DNA from: Candidatus Poribacteria bacterium
GTDB lineage: Bacteria; Poribacteria; WGA-4E; PCPOR2b
Length of the DNA: 53,903 bases
Direction: 5' to 3'
Assembly: GCA_022822785.1 (NCBI GenBank)
Contig: JAJEAL010000016.1
Coordinates: forward strand, 1-53,903
Position 1 is the first letter of the stretch. Each line of letters opens with the position of its first letter. This document shows positions 17,473 to 25,353 of the stretch, in pieces. Under the pieces are notes generated by a model. It saw only the letters and a list, made by a program, of their open reading frames with translations, did not search any database and had not been told where the DNA came from. The position numbers were made by a program, and so were the translations under genes.

Positions 17473-17478
17473 TATAAT
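17473..17478 (+). promoter_or_regulatory. Candidate -10 element for the thrC leader transcript
   Basis: A perfect TATAAT stands at 17473-17478 but has no good -35 partner. A second option is TTGCGT (17425-17430), 18 bases, then TAAAAT (17449-17454). Either would start a transcript 330-360 bases before thrC, covering all the leader stems described separately. Confidence 0.35.
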
Positions 17479-17488
17479 ACAGATAGTG

Positions 17489-17704
17489 AATTGAAAGATG
17501 CAACAATCTCGCTCCAATTTTTCTTCAATTATCCACTTTGCACACGTAACTATGTACATGCCGGGCATGGGCATTGCTGCTGCGGTGTCCATGCGCGCTA
17601 GGCAAAGTGAGAAATAGGCAACTTTAGATATGAATTGGGATTGTTTTTAATATATATGCTCTACCGAATTGCCTATTATCACAGCCGTGATAATAGGCTT
17701 TTTT
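17489..17704 (+). promoter_or_regulatory. Structured leader with terminator/antiterminator switch before thrC
   Basis: No gene fits in 17385-17822. Instead the transcribed strand offers nested stems. P1 is 17489-17498 with 17522-17530 (one bulge). P2, CACTTTGC/GCAAAGTG (17534-17541 with 17602-17609), encloses P3, a 13-bp hairpin (17565-17577 with 17582-17594, loop TGCT, three G-U pairs). Just after P2, AATAGGCAA (17613-17621) can pair with TTGCCTATT (17669-17677), which is the 5' part of the terminator stem. The two pairings exclude each other, the signature of transcriptional attenuation. I recognise no known riboswitch class, and the T-box core AGGGTGGNACCGCG is absent. Confidence 0.55.
17671..17704 (+). 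terminator. Rho-independent terminator upstream of thrC
   Basis: Perfect 12-bp stem GCCTATTATCAC (17671-17682) / GTGATAATAGGC (17687-17698), loop AGCC, followed by six T. It lies 287 bases after the S9 peptidase stop and 119 bases before thrC. That is far for simple termination of the peptidase transcript and well placed for a leader attenuator. Confidence 0.85.
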
Positions 17705-17822
17705 ATTGTCTACAATCTGAACGAAACAATCGGTCAAAATTAACATTTCGAGATATTCTCGGAAGATAGACCGACACTTTTCTACAGGGATTTTCCTATA
17801 TTCTGAATCAATGGAGACGAAC

Positions 17823-19055
17823 ATGCAAGAAAAAGTACTGGGATTGAAATGTCGTGAATGTGGAAGGCAGTATCCCAAAGAACCACTCCATGTGTGTGAA
17901 TTCTGTTTCGGTCCACTTGAGGTGGACTACAATTACGAGGTCATCCAGAAGTCAATATCGCGGGAATCTATTGAGCGTGGTCCCGAAAGCCTCTGGCGTT
18001 ACGCTGACCTATTGCCAATTGATGGTGAGCCTACTGATGGGTTCCATTCCGGGTTTACCCCTTTAATCCGTGCCAAAAATCTGGAGGCAGTGCTCGGTGT
18101 TGAAGCGCTTTATATAAAAGATGATTCGGTGTGCCATCCGACCCTGTCTTTCAAGGATCGGGTGGTTGCTGTCGCATTAAGTAAGGCAAAGGAGTTCGGG
18201 TTCGATACCGTTTCCTGCGCTTCGACAGGTAATCTGGCAAATTCGGTCGCAGCAAATGCAGCCATTGCAAACCTCAACTGCTTCATCTTTATTCCTGCGG
18301 ACCTTGAGATGGGAAAAGTAGTGGCTTCGCTTGTGTACGCACCGACAGTGGTTGGGATCGCAGGAAATTATGACGATGTCAACCGTTTATGCAGCGAGAT
18401 CGCCGGTGTCTATCCGTGGGCATTTGCTAACATCAATATTCGTCCGTTTTACGCGGAAGGGTCGAAGACCTTTACCTACGAAATTATTGAGCAGCTCGGT
18501 TGGGAAGCACCGGATCACATTGTCGTGCCCGCAGCGGGTGGGTCACTCATCACAAAGGCTGGGAAAGCGTTGAAAGAGTTCCATATGTTGGGCTTAATTG
18601 ACAAGCCGAACACGTGCATCCATGTCGCACAGGCTGAAGGTTGCGGGCCGATTGTTACAACGGTCAAGGAGAACAGCGATTTTGTCAAACCCGTGAAACC
18701 GGATACCATCGCCAAATCCCTCGCGATTGGCAACCCTGCTGACGGGATTTATGCTGCTGATACTGTGCGAAATTCGGGTGGATATGGAGAACACACAACT
18801 GATGATGAGATTGTCGAAGCTATTAAGCTGCTTGCAGCGACGGAGGGCATCTTCACTGAGACAGCAGGCGGTGTCACACTTGCAGCGGCGAAAAAACTCA
18901 TTGACAGTGGACGCATCAGTCGGGATGAGCGCATTGTTGTCAGTATCACCGGTAACGGGCTCAAGACTATCGAAGCCCTCGAGGGGCGAGTGCCTGAACC
19001 GCATGTAATTCAACCTCAACTTAACGCATTCCGAAAATTGATGACGATGCTCTAA
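17823..19055 (+). CDS. thrC: Threonine synthase
   Basis: About 410-residue PLP enzyme converting O-phosphohomoserine to threonine. The N-terminus has a small zinc-ribbon-like Cys cluster (CRECGRQYP...CEFCFGPLE), as in many bacterial and archaeal threonine synthases. The PLP lysine is Lys111 in PTLSFKDRV, and the phosphate-binding loop follows (CASTGNLANSVAANAA). The C-terminal part has TAGGVTLAA and the SITGNGLK motif. ATG 17823 is preferred because GGAG (17813-17816) lies inside an upstream in-frame ATG at 17811. The attenuator-like leader upstream suggests regulation by transcription termination. An aminotransferase follows 78 bases later. Confidence 0.94.
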   Translation: MQEKVLGLKCRECGRQYPKEPLHVCEFCFGPLEVDYNYEVIQKSISRESIERGPESLWRYADLLPIDGEPTDGFHSGFTPLIRAKNLEAVLGVEALYIKDDSVCHPTLSFKDRVVAVALSKAKEFGFDTVSCASTGNLANSVAANAAIANLNCFIFIPADLEMGKVVASLVYAPTVVGIAGNYDDVNRLCSEIAGVYPWAFANINIRPFYAEGSKTFTYEIIEQLGWEAPDHIVVPAAGGSLITKAGKALKEFHMLGLIDKPNTCIHVAQAEGCGPIVTTVKENSDFVKPVKPDTIAKSLAIGNPADGIYAADTVRNSGGYGEHTTDDEIVEAIKLLAATEGIFTETAGGVTLAAAKKLIDSGRISRDERIVVSITGNGLKTIEALEGRVPEPHVIQPQLNAFRKLMTML

Positions 19056-19068
19056 AGGATGCCATTCC

Positions 19069-19098
19069 GAAGTGTCGCCCTATTTTTTTAGGCACTTC
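19069..19098 (+). repeat. Inverted repeat between thrC and the aminotransferase gene
   Basis: GAAGTG / CACTTC arms around a loop that contains CCTA, seven T and TAGG. It resembles a weak terminator hairpin with the T-run in the loop, or a folded intercistronic spacer. Low confidence as a functional site. Confidence 0.3.
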
Positions 19099-19132
19099 AG
19101 TTAAAACCGCGAAAACGTAGGAGTATACGGTA

Positions 19133-20311
19133 ATGAAATTTTTTGAAACAGTAGAAATGGCACCCCCCGATCCTATTTTGGGACTCAACGCCGCTTTCAA
19201 AGCGGATCCGCGCTCAAACAAAGTGAACTTGAGTATTGGTGCCTACAAGACCGATGACCTCCAGCCACTTGTGCTTGCAGCGGTCAGGAAAGCAGAGGAA
19301 AAAGTCCTCACTGACGGAATGGATAAGGAGTACCTTTCTCAAGATGGTAACCCGGAATACGTGAACCGCTCTATCCAGTTGGTATTCAACGCCGAGCAAG
19401 ACAATATTTTCGGGGCGCAGGTGCCCGGTGGAACAGCCGGTGTCAGGCTCGCCGGCGATTTCCTCGCCCAACTCGGCAGCCAAGTCATCTACATCCCGGA
19501 TCCAACGTGGGCAAACCACAACCAAGTTTTCACAAAGGCCGGATTGCAGGTTGAATCCTATCCGTACTATGATGCAGACCGTAGGGCATTTACCAAGGCG
19601 CAGATGGTCGAAGCAATCCAATCCATCCCCACCGGAAGTCCTATCCTGCTCCATGCCTGTTGCCACAACCCAACCGGGCTTGATCCAACACCCGACGATT
19701 GGAAGGAAATCTCAACAGCTATCAAGGCGCAAGGGTTACTGCCAGTGTTCGACTTTGCCTATCAAGGGTTTGGACATGGCATTGACGAAGATGCAATGGC
19801 GGTCCGTCACTTCCTCGCCGATGGGCATCAGATGCTCCTCGCCAATTCCTATTCCAAGAACTTTGGGCTTTATGGAGAACGGGCAGGCGGATTTTATGTC
19901 GTCACACCTGACAGGGCAGCCGCGGAACGGGTTAAATCTCAAGTCATGCGAATTATCCGTGCTAACTACTCCAACCCGCCCCTGCATGGGGCACGCATTA
20001 TTGCAGCGGTGCTTGCCTCTGACACGCTCAGGCAAGAGTGGGAAGTCGAACTTGCCGCCATGCGAGAGCGAATCTCTGGTATGCGCAAGGCGTTGGCTGA
20101 GGGCTTAAACGCTGGGGGCAGTTCAGTCGATTTTAGCTTCATGTATAGGCAGAATGGGATGTTCTCTTATTCCGGGCTCTCCAAAGCTGCGGTAGATCAA
20201 TTGAGAGAAGAATATGCTATCTACATGCCGACGAATGGTCGATTGAATGTGGCAGGGCTTTCGCCAAAGAACTTGGATTATGTGGTAGAAGCAATCTTAG
20301 TGGTACTCTAA
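19133..20311 (+). CDS. Aspartate/aromatic aminotransferase, class I
   Basis: 392-residue PLP-dependent aminotransferase of the AspC/TyrB Ia type, transferring the amino group between aspartate or aromatic amino acids and 2-oxoglutarate. The N-terminal FFETVEMAPPDPILGL and NLSIGAYK are typical. HACCHNPTGLDPT and FDFAYQGFGHG lead to the PLP lysine Lys242 in SYSKNFGLYGERAGG. The C-terminal region includes GMFSYSGL and the substrate-binding Arg region NGRLNVAGL. TAGGAG precedes the ATG. It lies 16 bases before an M16 peptidase gene that has its own strong AAAGGAGG. Aspartate supply and threonine synthesis are one pathway, so linkage to thrC makes sense. Confidence 0.93.
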   Translation: MKFFETVEMAPPDPILGLNAAFKADPRSNKVNLSIGAYKTDDLQPLVLAAVRKAEEKVLTDGMDKEYLSQDGNPEYVNRSIQLVFNAEQDNIFGAQVPGGTAGVRLAGDFLAQLGSQVIYIPDPTWANHNQVFTKAGLQVESYPYYDADRRAFTKAQMVEAIQSIPTGSPILLHACCHNPTGLDPTPDDWKEISTAIKAQGLLPVFDFAYQGFGHGIDEDAMAVRHFLADGHQMLLANSYSKNFGLYGERAGGFYVVTPDRAAAERVKSQVMRIIRANYSNPPLHGARIIAAVLASDTLRQEWEVELAAMRERISGMRKALAEGLNAGGSSVDFSFMYRQNGMFSYSGLSKAAVDQLREEYAIYMPTNGRLNVAGLSPKNLDYVVEAILVVL

Positions 20312-20327
20312 GCGAAAGGAGGCTATT

Positions 20328-21682
20328 ATGACCAAAAAGAGGGTAACCCAGTCTGAAATCATCGAGCACCAACTGATTAACGGCTTAAAGGTATTAACCA
20401 AAGAGGTCCACGCTGCACCGGTTGCGAGTAGCTATATTTGGTACAAGGTTGGTTCTCGTAACGAACACCCCGGACTCACAGGTGTTTCACATTGGGTCGA
20501 ACATATGCTCTTCAAAGGCACGCCAAAGTTTTCTAAAGAGAAGCTCGGACGTTTTATTGAAGGCAACGGGGGTAGATGGAACGCCTTTACAAGCAACGAC
20601 TATACCGCTTACTACGAAACGCTACCCGCGGACAAAATTTCGGTCGCGCTAGACCTGGAATCGGATCGGATGCAGAACTGTGTCTTCGATCCAGCTGAGG
20701 TCGAAGCGGAACGCACAGTCATCCTCTCAGAACGCGAGTGTACGAGAATACCCCCCAATTCGTGTTGAGGGAGGAGGTGCAGGCCACCGCATATAAAGCG
20801 CACCCTTATCAATGGGGCATCATCGGTTGGCCCTCAGATCTTAAAACAATGACCCGCGATGACCTTTACAACTATTACCGCCAATGTTATGTCCCCAACA
20901 ATGCGACTCTCGTCTTGGTCGGAGACTTCGATACAGCGGATCTAATGAAGCAGGTTGAAACCCACTTCGGTCCACTGCCCCCCGGTGAACCCATTACGGA
21001 TCCATCGACGATTGAACCTGAACAGCGCGGCGAAAGACGAGTCACGGTTCGTAAGGAGGGAACGCTCGCGTACGTCGCCATCGTTTATCATATCCCTGCA
21101 GCTGGGCATCCCGACTTCTATCCACTGGAAGTGGTTAGCACCGTGCTTAGTATGGGCAAAACTTCACGCTTTTACCGCGCCTTGGTCGATAAACAGCTGG
21201 CGACCTCCGCCTATTTTTATCCAGATTTTGCTAAGGATGCCGGGCTCGCATGGGTCTTCGCCGAGGCACAGGTAGGGGTCGATCCAGCCACGCTCGAAAA
21301 TGCATTGCTAGAACAGGTGGACCGCATCCAAAATGACCTCCTCACGGAAACCGAGCTGGAAAAGGCGGTCAATCAAACAGAGGCGCAGTTCATCTTTTCC
21401 CTTGATAGCGTTTCAAACCAAGCCGCACAGATCGGTTACTACGAAACCGTCTACGATTACAAATACCTCGATACTTATCTTGACAATATTCGCGCTGTTT
21501 CGCGTGAGCAAATTCGCGAAGTCGCCCAGAAGTACCTCACTCAAGATAACCGGACGGTTGGATACTTCCAACCAATTTCACCGGGGCATGGCGGCACATC
21601 CGGTGAAGATGCTGCATCCACACTGCATCATATGAGACAGTCCGTTCTTTTCAGATCCAAGGAGGAATTGAAAGATGAGTAA
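20328..21682 (+). pseudogene. M16 zinc peptidase, split by a one-base frameshift
   Basis: Insulinase/PqqL-like M16B peptidase of about 451 residues if read across a frameshift near 20738. The first frame (20328-20768) gives the N-terminal third with the zinc site HWVEH (His55, Glu58, His59), then runs off after TVILSERE. The second frame, readable from 20738, continues without loss as YENTPQFVLREEVQATAYKAHPY, exactly where a family alignment would go on. One missing base around GAGTGTACGAG explains it. All catalytic residues survive, so the break may be a recent mutation, an assembly error or recoding. The downstream partner gene overlaps the end by eight bases. Start site AAAGGAGG is strong. 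Confidence 0.85.
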
Positions 21683-22949
21683 TAATCAACCGTTAGCCAC
21701 ACGTCACATACTTGATAATGGTTTGACGCTGCTCATCCAAGAGAACCATTTCAATCAAACCGTTGCAATCAGTGGGCGCCTGAAAGCCGGTAGTATGTAT
21801 GATAATGCAGGGCATTACGGACTATCGGATGCTGTCGCCAACCTGCTGACAAAAGGAACTGAAAGCCGGACGTGGGAAGAGATCGCCGAGGTGACCGAGT
21901 CCGTCGGTGCAAGTTTAGGTGCATCGGCAAGTACAGAGACCGTAAGCATTGAGGGACGCCTATTGTCAAGAGATTTCGATCGCGTGCTTGACGTGCTCAA
22001 CGACATCCTGCGTTCTCCCAATTTTCCGCAAGAGGAGATCGAAAAACACCGACATCAGGTGCATAGCTGGCTGAAAGGGTGGGAGGATGAAACAGATGAT
22101 GTTGCGGATCGACTGCTTCGACAAACTGTCTATCCTGATGTGCACCCTTATCATTGGCGCGTACAGGGGACCGAGGAATCAGTCCAACGTATCCAGAGAG
22201 ACGCGCTCGTTGACTTTCATGCGGCTTACTATCGGCCCGACTCGTTGATTCTAGCGATTGTCGGTGATGTGGAAACAGAGACAATCATTGAAAAAATTGA
22301 CGCCGCCATGGGGGATTGGGCGCCGAATGGTGAAAAACCACCTTTCGTCATACCAGCAGTAGAATATAGTGAAAAGCGAATTGTGGTAAAACCGATGATG
22401 GACAAATCACAAGTAAATATCGATCTAGGACACAAGGGAATTGCTCGAACAAATCCCGACTTTTACACTGTTAATCTGATGAACAGCGTTTTGGGCGGGA
22501 GTGCGGGGATTGCCCGCCTGTTTGGACGGGTGCGTGATGTACAAGGACTCGCATACAGCGTGTGGAGCTCATTCAGTCCATCAATGGGTGAAGGGCTTTT
22601 CCATGCGAGTGCAGGCGTCAACCCAGCCAACGTGGATAAAGCGGTTAAAAGCATCCTGCACGAAATCGAATTGATGAAATCTGATGGTATCACGGAGGAA
22701 GAATTCTCAGACGCTCAGAACTTAATTGTTGGAAATTTCGCGCTCGCGCTCGAAACAAACCGGGGGCTCGCTGCGGTACTCCTGACAGCAGAGTTATACG
22801 GTTTGGGGATTGACTATCCTGAGCGGCATGAATCCATTTACCGAAATATCACCCGTGCCCAGGTCAACGAAGCCGCCCAAAAGTATCTGCACCCAGAGCT
22901 ATGCAGTATCGCAATCGCGGGAGCGTATCACGAAAAGCAAGAGGTTTGA
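21675..22949 (+). CDS. M16 family peptidase, non-catalytic partner subunit
   Basis: 424-residue M16 protein lacking the HxxEH zinc site; the equivalent place reads YGLSDAVANLLTKG. It keeps the C-terminal Arg/Tyr region of the family (RLFGRVRDVQGLAYSVWSS). In bacterial M16B heterodimers, one subunit brings zinc and the other brings the R/Y motif that binds substrate, so this is most likely the partner of the frameshifted gene just upstream, with which it overlaps by eight bases. AAGGAGG precedes the ATG. No signal peptide is evident. If the upstream frameshift is real, this subunit would lack its catalytic mate. Confidence 0.9.
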   Translation: MSNNQPLATRHILDNGLTLLIQENHFNQTVAISGRLKAGSMYDNAGHYGLSDAVANLLTKGTESRTWEEIAEVTESVGASLGASASTETVSIEGRLLSRDFDRVLDVLNDILRSPNFPQEEIEKHRHQVHSWLKGWEDETDDVADRLLRQTVYPDVHPYHWRVQGTEESVQRIQRDALVDFHAAYYRPDSLILAIVGDVETETIIEKIDAAMGDWAPNGEKPPFVIPAVEYSEKRIVVKPMMDKSQVNIDLGHKGIARTNPDFYTVNLMNSVLGGSAGIARLFGRVRDVQGLAYSVWSSFSPSMGEGLFHASAGVNPANVDKAVKSILHEIELMKSDGITEEEFSDAQNLIVGNFALALETNRGLAAVLLTAELYGLGIDYPERHESIYRNITRAQVNEAAQKYLHPELCSIAIAGAYHEKQEV

Positions 22950-23019
22950 ACTTTTTCTGAATTTTTGCTTGAGCGCGAGGGTTAGATTTATTAAAATATA
23001 GGAGTTACGCAGTTCAGTT

Positions 23020-23073
23020 TGTAGTAGCGCAATTCATTGCGCGTCCGGACGGGCGATAAATCGCCCGACTACA
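23020..23073. repeat. Cloverleaf-like palindromic repeat, intact copy
   Basis: 54 bases: outer stem TGTAGT/ACTACA (23020-23025 with 23068-23073) around two 7-bp hairpins, GCGCAAT-TC-ATTGCGC (23027-23042) and GGGCGAT-AA-ATCGCCC (23051-23066). Single strands would fold as a three-way junction. Confidence 0.7.
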
Positions 23074-23089
23074 ACCCTTAAGACCTTAC

Positions 23090-23153
23090 TGTAGTAGCGC
23101 AATTCAGTGGGCGTTGGAAATGGTGTCCTACAGTGATGAATCGTCGAACTACA
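23090..23153. repeat. Cloverleaf-like palindromic repeat, decayed copy
   Basis: Second copy of the element at 23020-23073. It starts with the same TGTAGTAGCGCAATTCA and ends ...GAACTACA, but the two internal hairpins are broken by substitutions and an insertion. Confidence 0.6.
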
Positions 23154-23194
23154 AAGCTTTAAGTGTTCAAGTGCGTAAGTCCTGGTACTAATGA

Positions 23195-23342
23195 ACTATG
23201 GTGAATTAGACAAATAAGTGGACGTTTGCTAAAGTCCCCCTCTTCCCCTGACAAGGCGGACTAGCGTTGGTCGTAGGTACAGATTGCCTAATCTGTATCT
23301 ACGCATTGGAGGTGTCCAAGTCATTCTAAAATCTACCATAGT
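23195..23342. mobile_element. MITE-like foldback element, copy 2
   Basis: 148-base relative of the element at 7644-7766. The left end is ACTATGGTGAATTAGAC..., and the right end in reverse is ACTATGGTAGATTTTAG...; both arms end in GGAC. The first eight terminal bases match perfectly. The centre has a different palindrome, TAGGTACAGATT-GCCT-AATCTGTATCTA. Confidence 0.65.
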
Positions 23343-23373
23343 AATAGGATAACGCGAGCAAAGAGAAGAAGAA

Positions 23374-24309
23374 ATGGTGCTGAACAGTACTGATTTTGAT
23401 GATTTACCAGAGCAGGAGCAGGTTTACAGATTACGTAAACTTGCTGACGCCCCGCTAGAAAAGTTCGGTTTCAAACAATATCAGCTCACCTTTCTACAGC
23501 ATCTTGTGAATACAACGTTTCGTTTGGACTGTAATCGAGGGCAATTTCTCGTGCGGATCCACAGGGCAAAAACACGGTCTGCGGTAGCGTCAGAATTAAC
23601 TTGGCTCGATGCTCTAGCGCATGGTACAACAGTTTCTGTGCAAACACCACAGCGTTCCCCCGATGGAAAGATGATTGTGCTTGGGGAGCATATCGGCGTA
23701 TCGGAGCCTTATCCGGTAACGGTGCTCTCTTGGCTTGATGGACAGATACTCACTCAAGATCAGCGTTCACCCCATCACTTTTACAGGCTTGGCCAGCTTG
23801 TATCCAAACTCCACCATCACGCCCAACATTGGACACCTTCTGTTGAGCTGAATCGCCCCATTTACGATGCTGCCAGCGTACTAGAGTTTGATGTCGCATC
23901 GCGTAATCAACTCCCAGAGAATGTGCGGGGATATCTGCGAATGCTTCATGCACAGTTACAGGAAGTCGAACAACATTTGGGGAAAAGCCCCGAACGATTT
24001 GGACTGATACACTCGGATCTCAGTTTTGGTAATGTGCTCTTCACAGCTGATGAAGTTTCGCCTATTGATTTTGACGACTGTGGGTTTGGATACTATCTAT
24101 ACGATCTAGCTGTGATATTGGCGGGACCTTGGGAAAGATCGGGTTTTCAACAGCGAAGCGACGCACTTTTGCACGGGTATCGAGAAATCTGCGAGTTACC
24201 CCATGAGCATCTTGACTTAATTCCTGCTCTCATGGCTAGGCGTGCTTCATCGCTAGGACAGTGGGATCGAGTTAAAACCTTGTTACAGACCGTCTACGCC
24301 GACCTTTAA
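23374..24309 (+). CDS. Aminoglycoside phosphotransferase/RdoA-like kinase family protein
   Basis: 311-residue protein-kinase-like phosphotransferase (APH superfamily, which includes homoserine kinase II, choline kinase and YihE/RdoA). The Brenner motif HSDLSFGN has His213, Asp215 and Asn220; the Mg-binding Asp is in PIDFDDCGFGYYLYDLA. The N-terminal lobe includes NTTFRLDCNRGQFLVRIHR, with the likely ATP-binding arginine or lysine. It transfers phosphate from ATP to a small molecule or protein; the substrate cannot be told. The nearby thrC raises homoserine as a candidate, but 4 kb and repeats separate them. The ATG at 23374 has the A/G-rich run aagagaagaagaa upstream. Confidence 0.82.
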   Translation: MVLNSTDFDDLPEQEQVYRLRKLADAPLEKFGFKQYQLTFLQHLVNTTFRLDCNRGQFLVRIHRAKTRSAVASELTWLDALAHGTTVSVQTPQRSPDGKMIVLGEHIGVSEPYPVTVLSWLDGQILTQDQRSPHHFYRLGQLVSKLHHHAQHWTPSVELNRPIYDAASVLEFDVASRNQLPENVRGYLRMLHAQLQEVEQHLGKSPERFGLIHSDLSFGNVLFTADEVSPIDFDDCGFGYYLYDLAVILAGPWERSGFQQRSDALLHGYREICELPHEHLDLIPALMARRASSLGQWDRVKTLLQTVYADL

Positions 24310-24346
24310 CAGATCTACGGATATTTTCCTTTTTAAGCAATGAGAA

Positions 24347-25027
24347 TCAGCTGCGTCCAACCTCAATTAACAGATCCGGACGATTCGAGCCTATAGCATC
24401 AACCCCCAGATCGATAGCACGCTGTATCTCCTCAATTGTATCGGGGTTCCAGGCACGAATCTTAAGACCGTGTGCATGTGCTTTCCGGACAAGTTCGGGG
24501 TCGATGTTCAGGTGTTGGATGTGTATCGCCTCTGCTCCCATGTCGATCGCTTGTTCACAAGCATCAGGCGGCGGATTCGCCCACAATGCGCCTAGCCTCA
24601 AGTTTGGATTCAGTTGACGGGTTTCACGCAATCGGTCATGGACAAACGAGGTCACAAGGACCTCACTTTCCATGCGATTCTGTTCGACTGTTTGGACCAC
24701 CGGCTTGGCGGTGTTGGGCCCTTTCAGTTCAATCTGAAGAATCACCTTTCCGCGTACCAGATCTATCACTTCTTGTAGTGTTGGAATGCGTTCACCTTTG
24801 CCGGCGTCCAACTGCTTCACTTCTGCCAACGTGAAATCGGCGATTGCGCCCTGTCCGTCAGTTGTCCGATCTACAGTCGTATCGTGGATGACTACCAGGT
24901 GTTGATCGCTTGTGAGATGCACATCAATCTCGATCTGATCAACCTCAAGATCAATCGCCTTTTGGATGGATAACAGCGTGTTCTCCGGTTCAAGCTTTGC
25001 GGCACCCCGGTGCCCCGTTAAAATCAT
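24347..25027 (-). CDS. Glycerophosphodiester phosphodiesterase
   Basis: 226-residue GDPD enzyme splitting glycerophosphodiesters into glycerol-3-phosphate and an alcohol; no signal peptide, so cytoplasmic (UgpQ-like). Conserved residues: His6-Arg7 in TGHRGA, PENT, the metal pair in EIDVHLTSD, and HDTTVDRTT. The TIM barrel closes with DAIGSNRPDLLIE. I set the start at 25027 (MILTGHRG) because AGAGAGGA stands just upstream; a longer open frame to 25123 would begin inside the MITE-like repeat upstream and has no family similarity. It faces the kinase-like gene tail-to-tail, 37 bases apart. Confidence 0.93.
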   Translation of the reverse strand: MILTGHRGAAKLEPENTLLSIQKAIDLEVDQIEIDVHLTSDQHLVVIHDTTVDRTTDGQGAIADFTLAEVKQLDAGKGERIPTLQEVIDLVRGKVILQIELKGPNTAKPVVQTVEQNRMESEVLVTSFVHDRLRETRQLNPNLRLGALWANPPPDACEQAIDMGAEAIHIQHLNIDPELVRKAHAHGLKIRAWNPDTIEEIQRAIDLGVDAIGSNRPDLLIEVGRS

Positions 25028-25040
25028 CTGAGTCCTCTCT

Positions 25041-25146
25041 TTATGATGAATTCTAAAAATAAATAAACACTTTCGTCCCCCGGTAGGTGCGGTTTCTAAC
25101 CGCACCGGTTTGGAGTGTCTCATTAATTCTAAGATCCACTATTAAT
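25041..25146. mobile_element. MITE-like foldback element, copy 3 (diverged)
   Basis: About 106 bases. The left end TTATGATGAATTCTAAAAA and right end, in reverse ATTAATAGTGGATCTTAGAA, resemble the ends of the copies at 7644 and 23195. The centre is GGTGCGG-TTTCTAA-CCGCACC. It starts within the leader of the GDPD gene and so would form part of its 5' untranslated region. Confidence 0.5.
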
Positions 25147-25244
25147 AGAAAACCGATGGGCTTTCAATAACCAACTTCCCTTGACAACCAAGTGTCAAAA
25201 TGTAGATCTCGACCTACAGACTATCCGTCGGTATTGACTGGGCG

Positions 25245-25296
25245 GTAGGGTCGGGCAAGTCGCTTTGGATCCCGTAACCGGGGATGCCCGACCTAC
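25245..25296. repeat. Hairpin repeat GTAGG(G)TCGGGCA / TGCCCGACCTAC
   Basis: 12-bp arms with one bulged G and an inner ATCCC/GGGAT stem. It is located between the MITE-like copy and the REP-like element, downstream of the minus-strand gene that ends at 25354. Confidence 0.6.
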
Positions 25297-25308
25297 GGGT
25301 GTGTGCAA

Positions 25309-25337
25309 GTTACGGCATACGGAGTATGCCTACTACT
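25309..25337 (-). repeat. REP-like palindromic repeat, copy 2 (inverted)
   Basis: Reverse complement of the element at 7582-7610, 27 of 29 bases identical. The stem here is GGCATAC-TCC-GTATGCC when read in the copy-1 orientation. Both differences fall at paired stem positions (C-G changed to T-A). Confidence 0.75.
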
Positions 25338-25353
25338 CACAGCTTCGGTTATC

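Larger units (their letters stand above)
23000..23183. mobile_element. MITE-like element with AGGA(G/C)TTACGCA ends
   Basis: 184-base element with terminal inverted repeats: left AGGAGTTACGCAGTT (from 23000), right in reverse AGGACTTACGCACTT (ending 23183), 13 of 15 bases alike. The interior holds two copies of a branched palindrome described separately. No open frame and no transposase. The end sequence resembles those of small insertion-like repeats in other bacteria, but I cannot check this. Confidence 0.55.
22950..23373. other. Gene-free repeat island before the kinase-like gene
   Basis: 424 bases without a gene. It consists almost wholly of two adjacent MITE-like elements (23000-23183 and 23195-23342), leaving about 30 bases for the leader of the downstream gene. 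Confidence 0.7.
25028..25353. other. Gene-free repeat island
   Basis: 326 bases without a gene: MITE-like copy 3 (25041-25146), a small TGTAG/CTACA palindrome at 25201, a 12-bp hairpin (25245-25296) and the second REP-like palindrome (25309-25337). The latter begins 17 bases past the stop of the minus-strand gene at 25354. Confidence 0.7.

Noticed and set aside
17534-17704. T-box, SAM or tmRNA-type known RNA in the thrC leader
   Set aside because: The T-box core, SAM-I conserved bases and tmRNA ends are all absent; only generic stems plus terminator are seen.
23020-23153. tRNA-like cloverleaf or CRISPR-like pair of repeats
   Set aside because: The folding is a three-way junction without an anticodon loop or CCA-type end; there are only two copies, and they are unequal.
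25028-25123. N-terminal extension of the GDPD phosphodiesterase
   Set aside because: It lies in the MITE-like repeat; the family start MILTGHRG at 25027 has a ribosome site.
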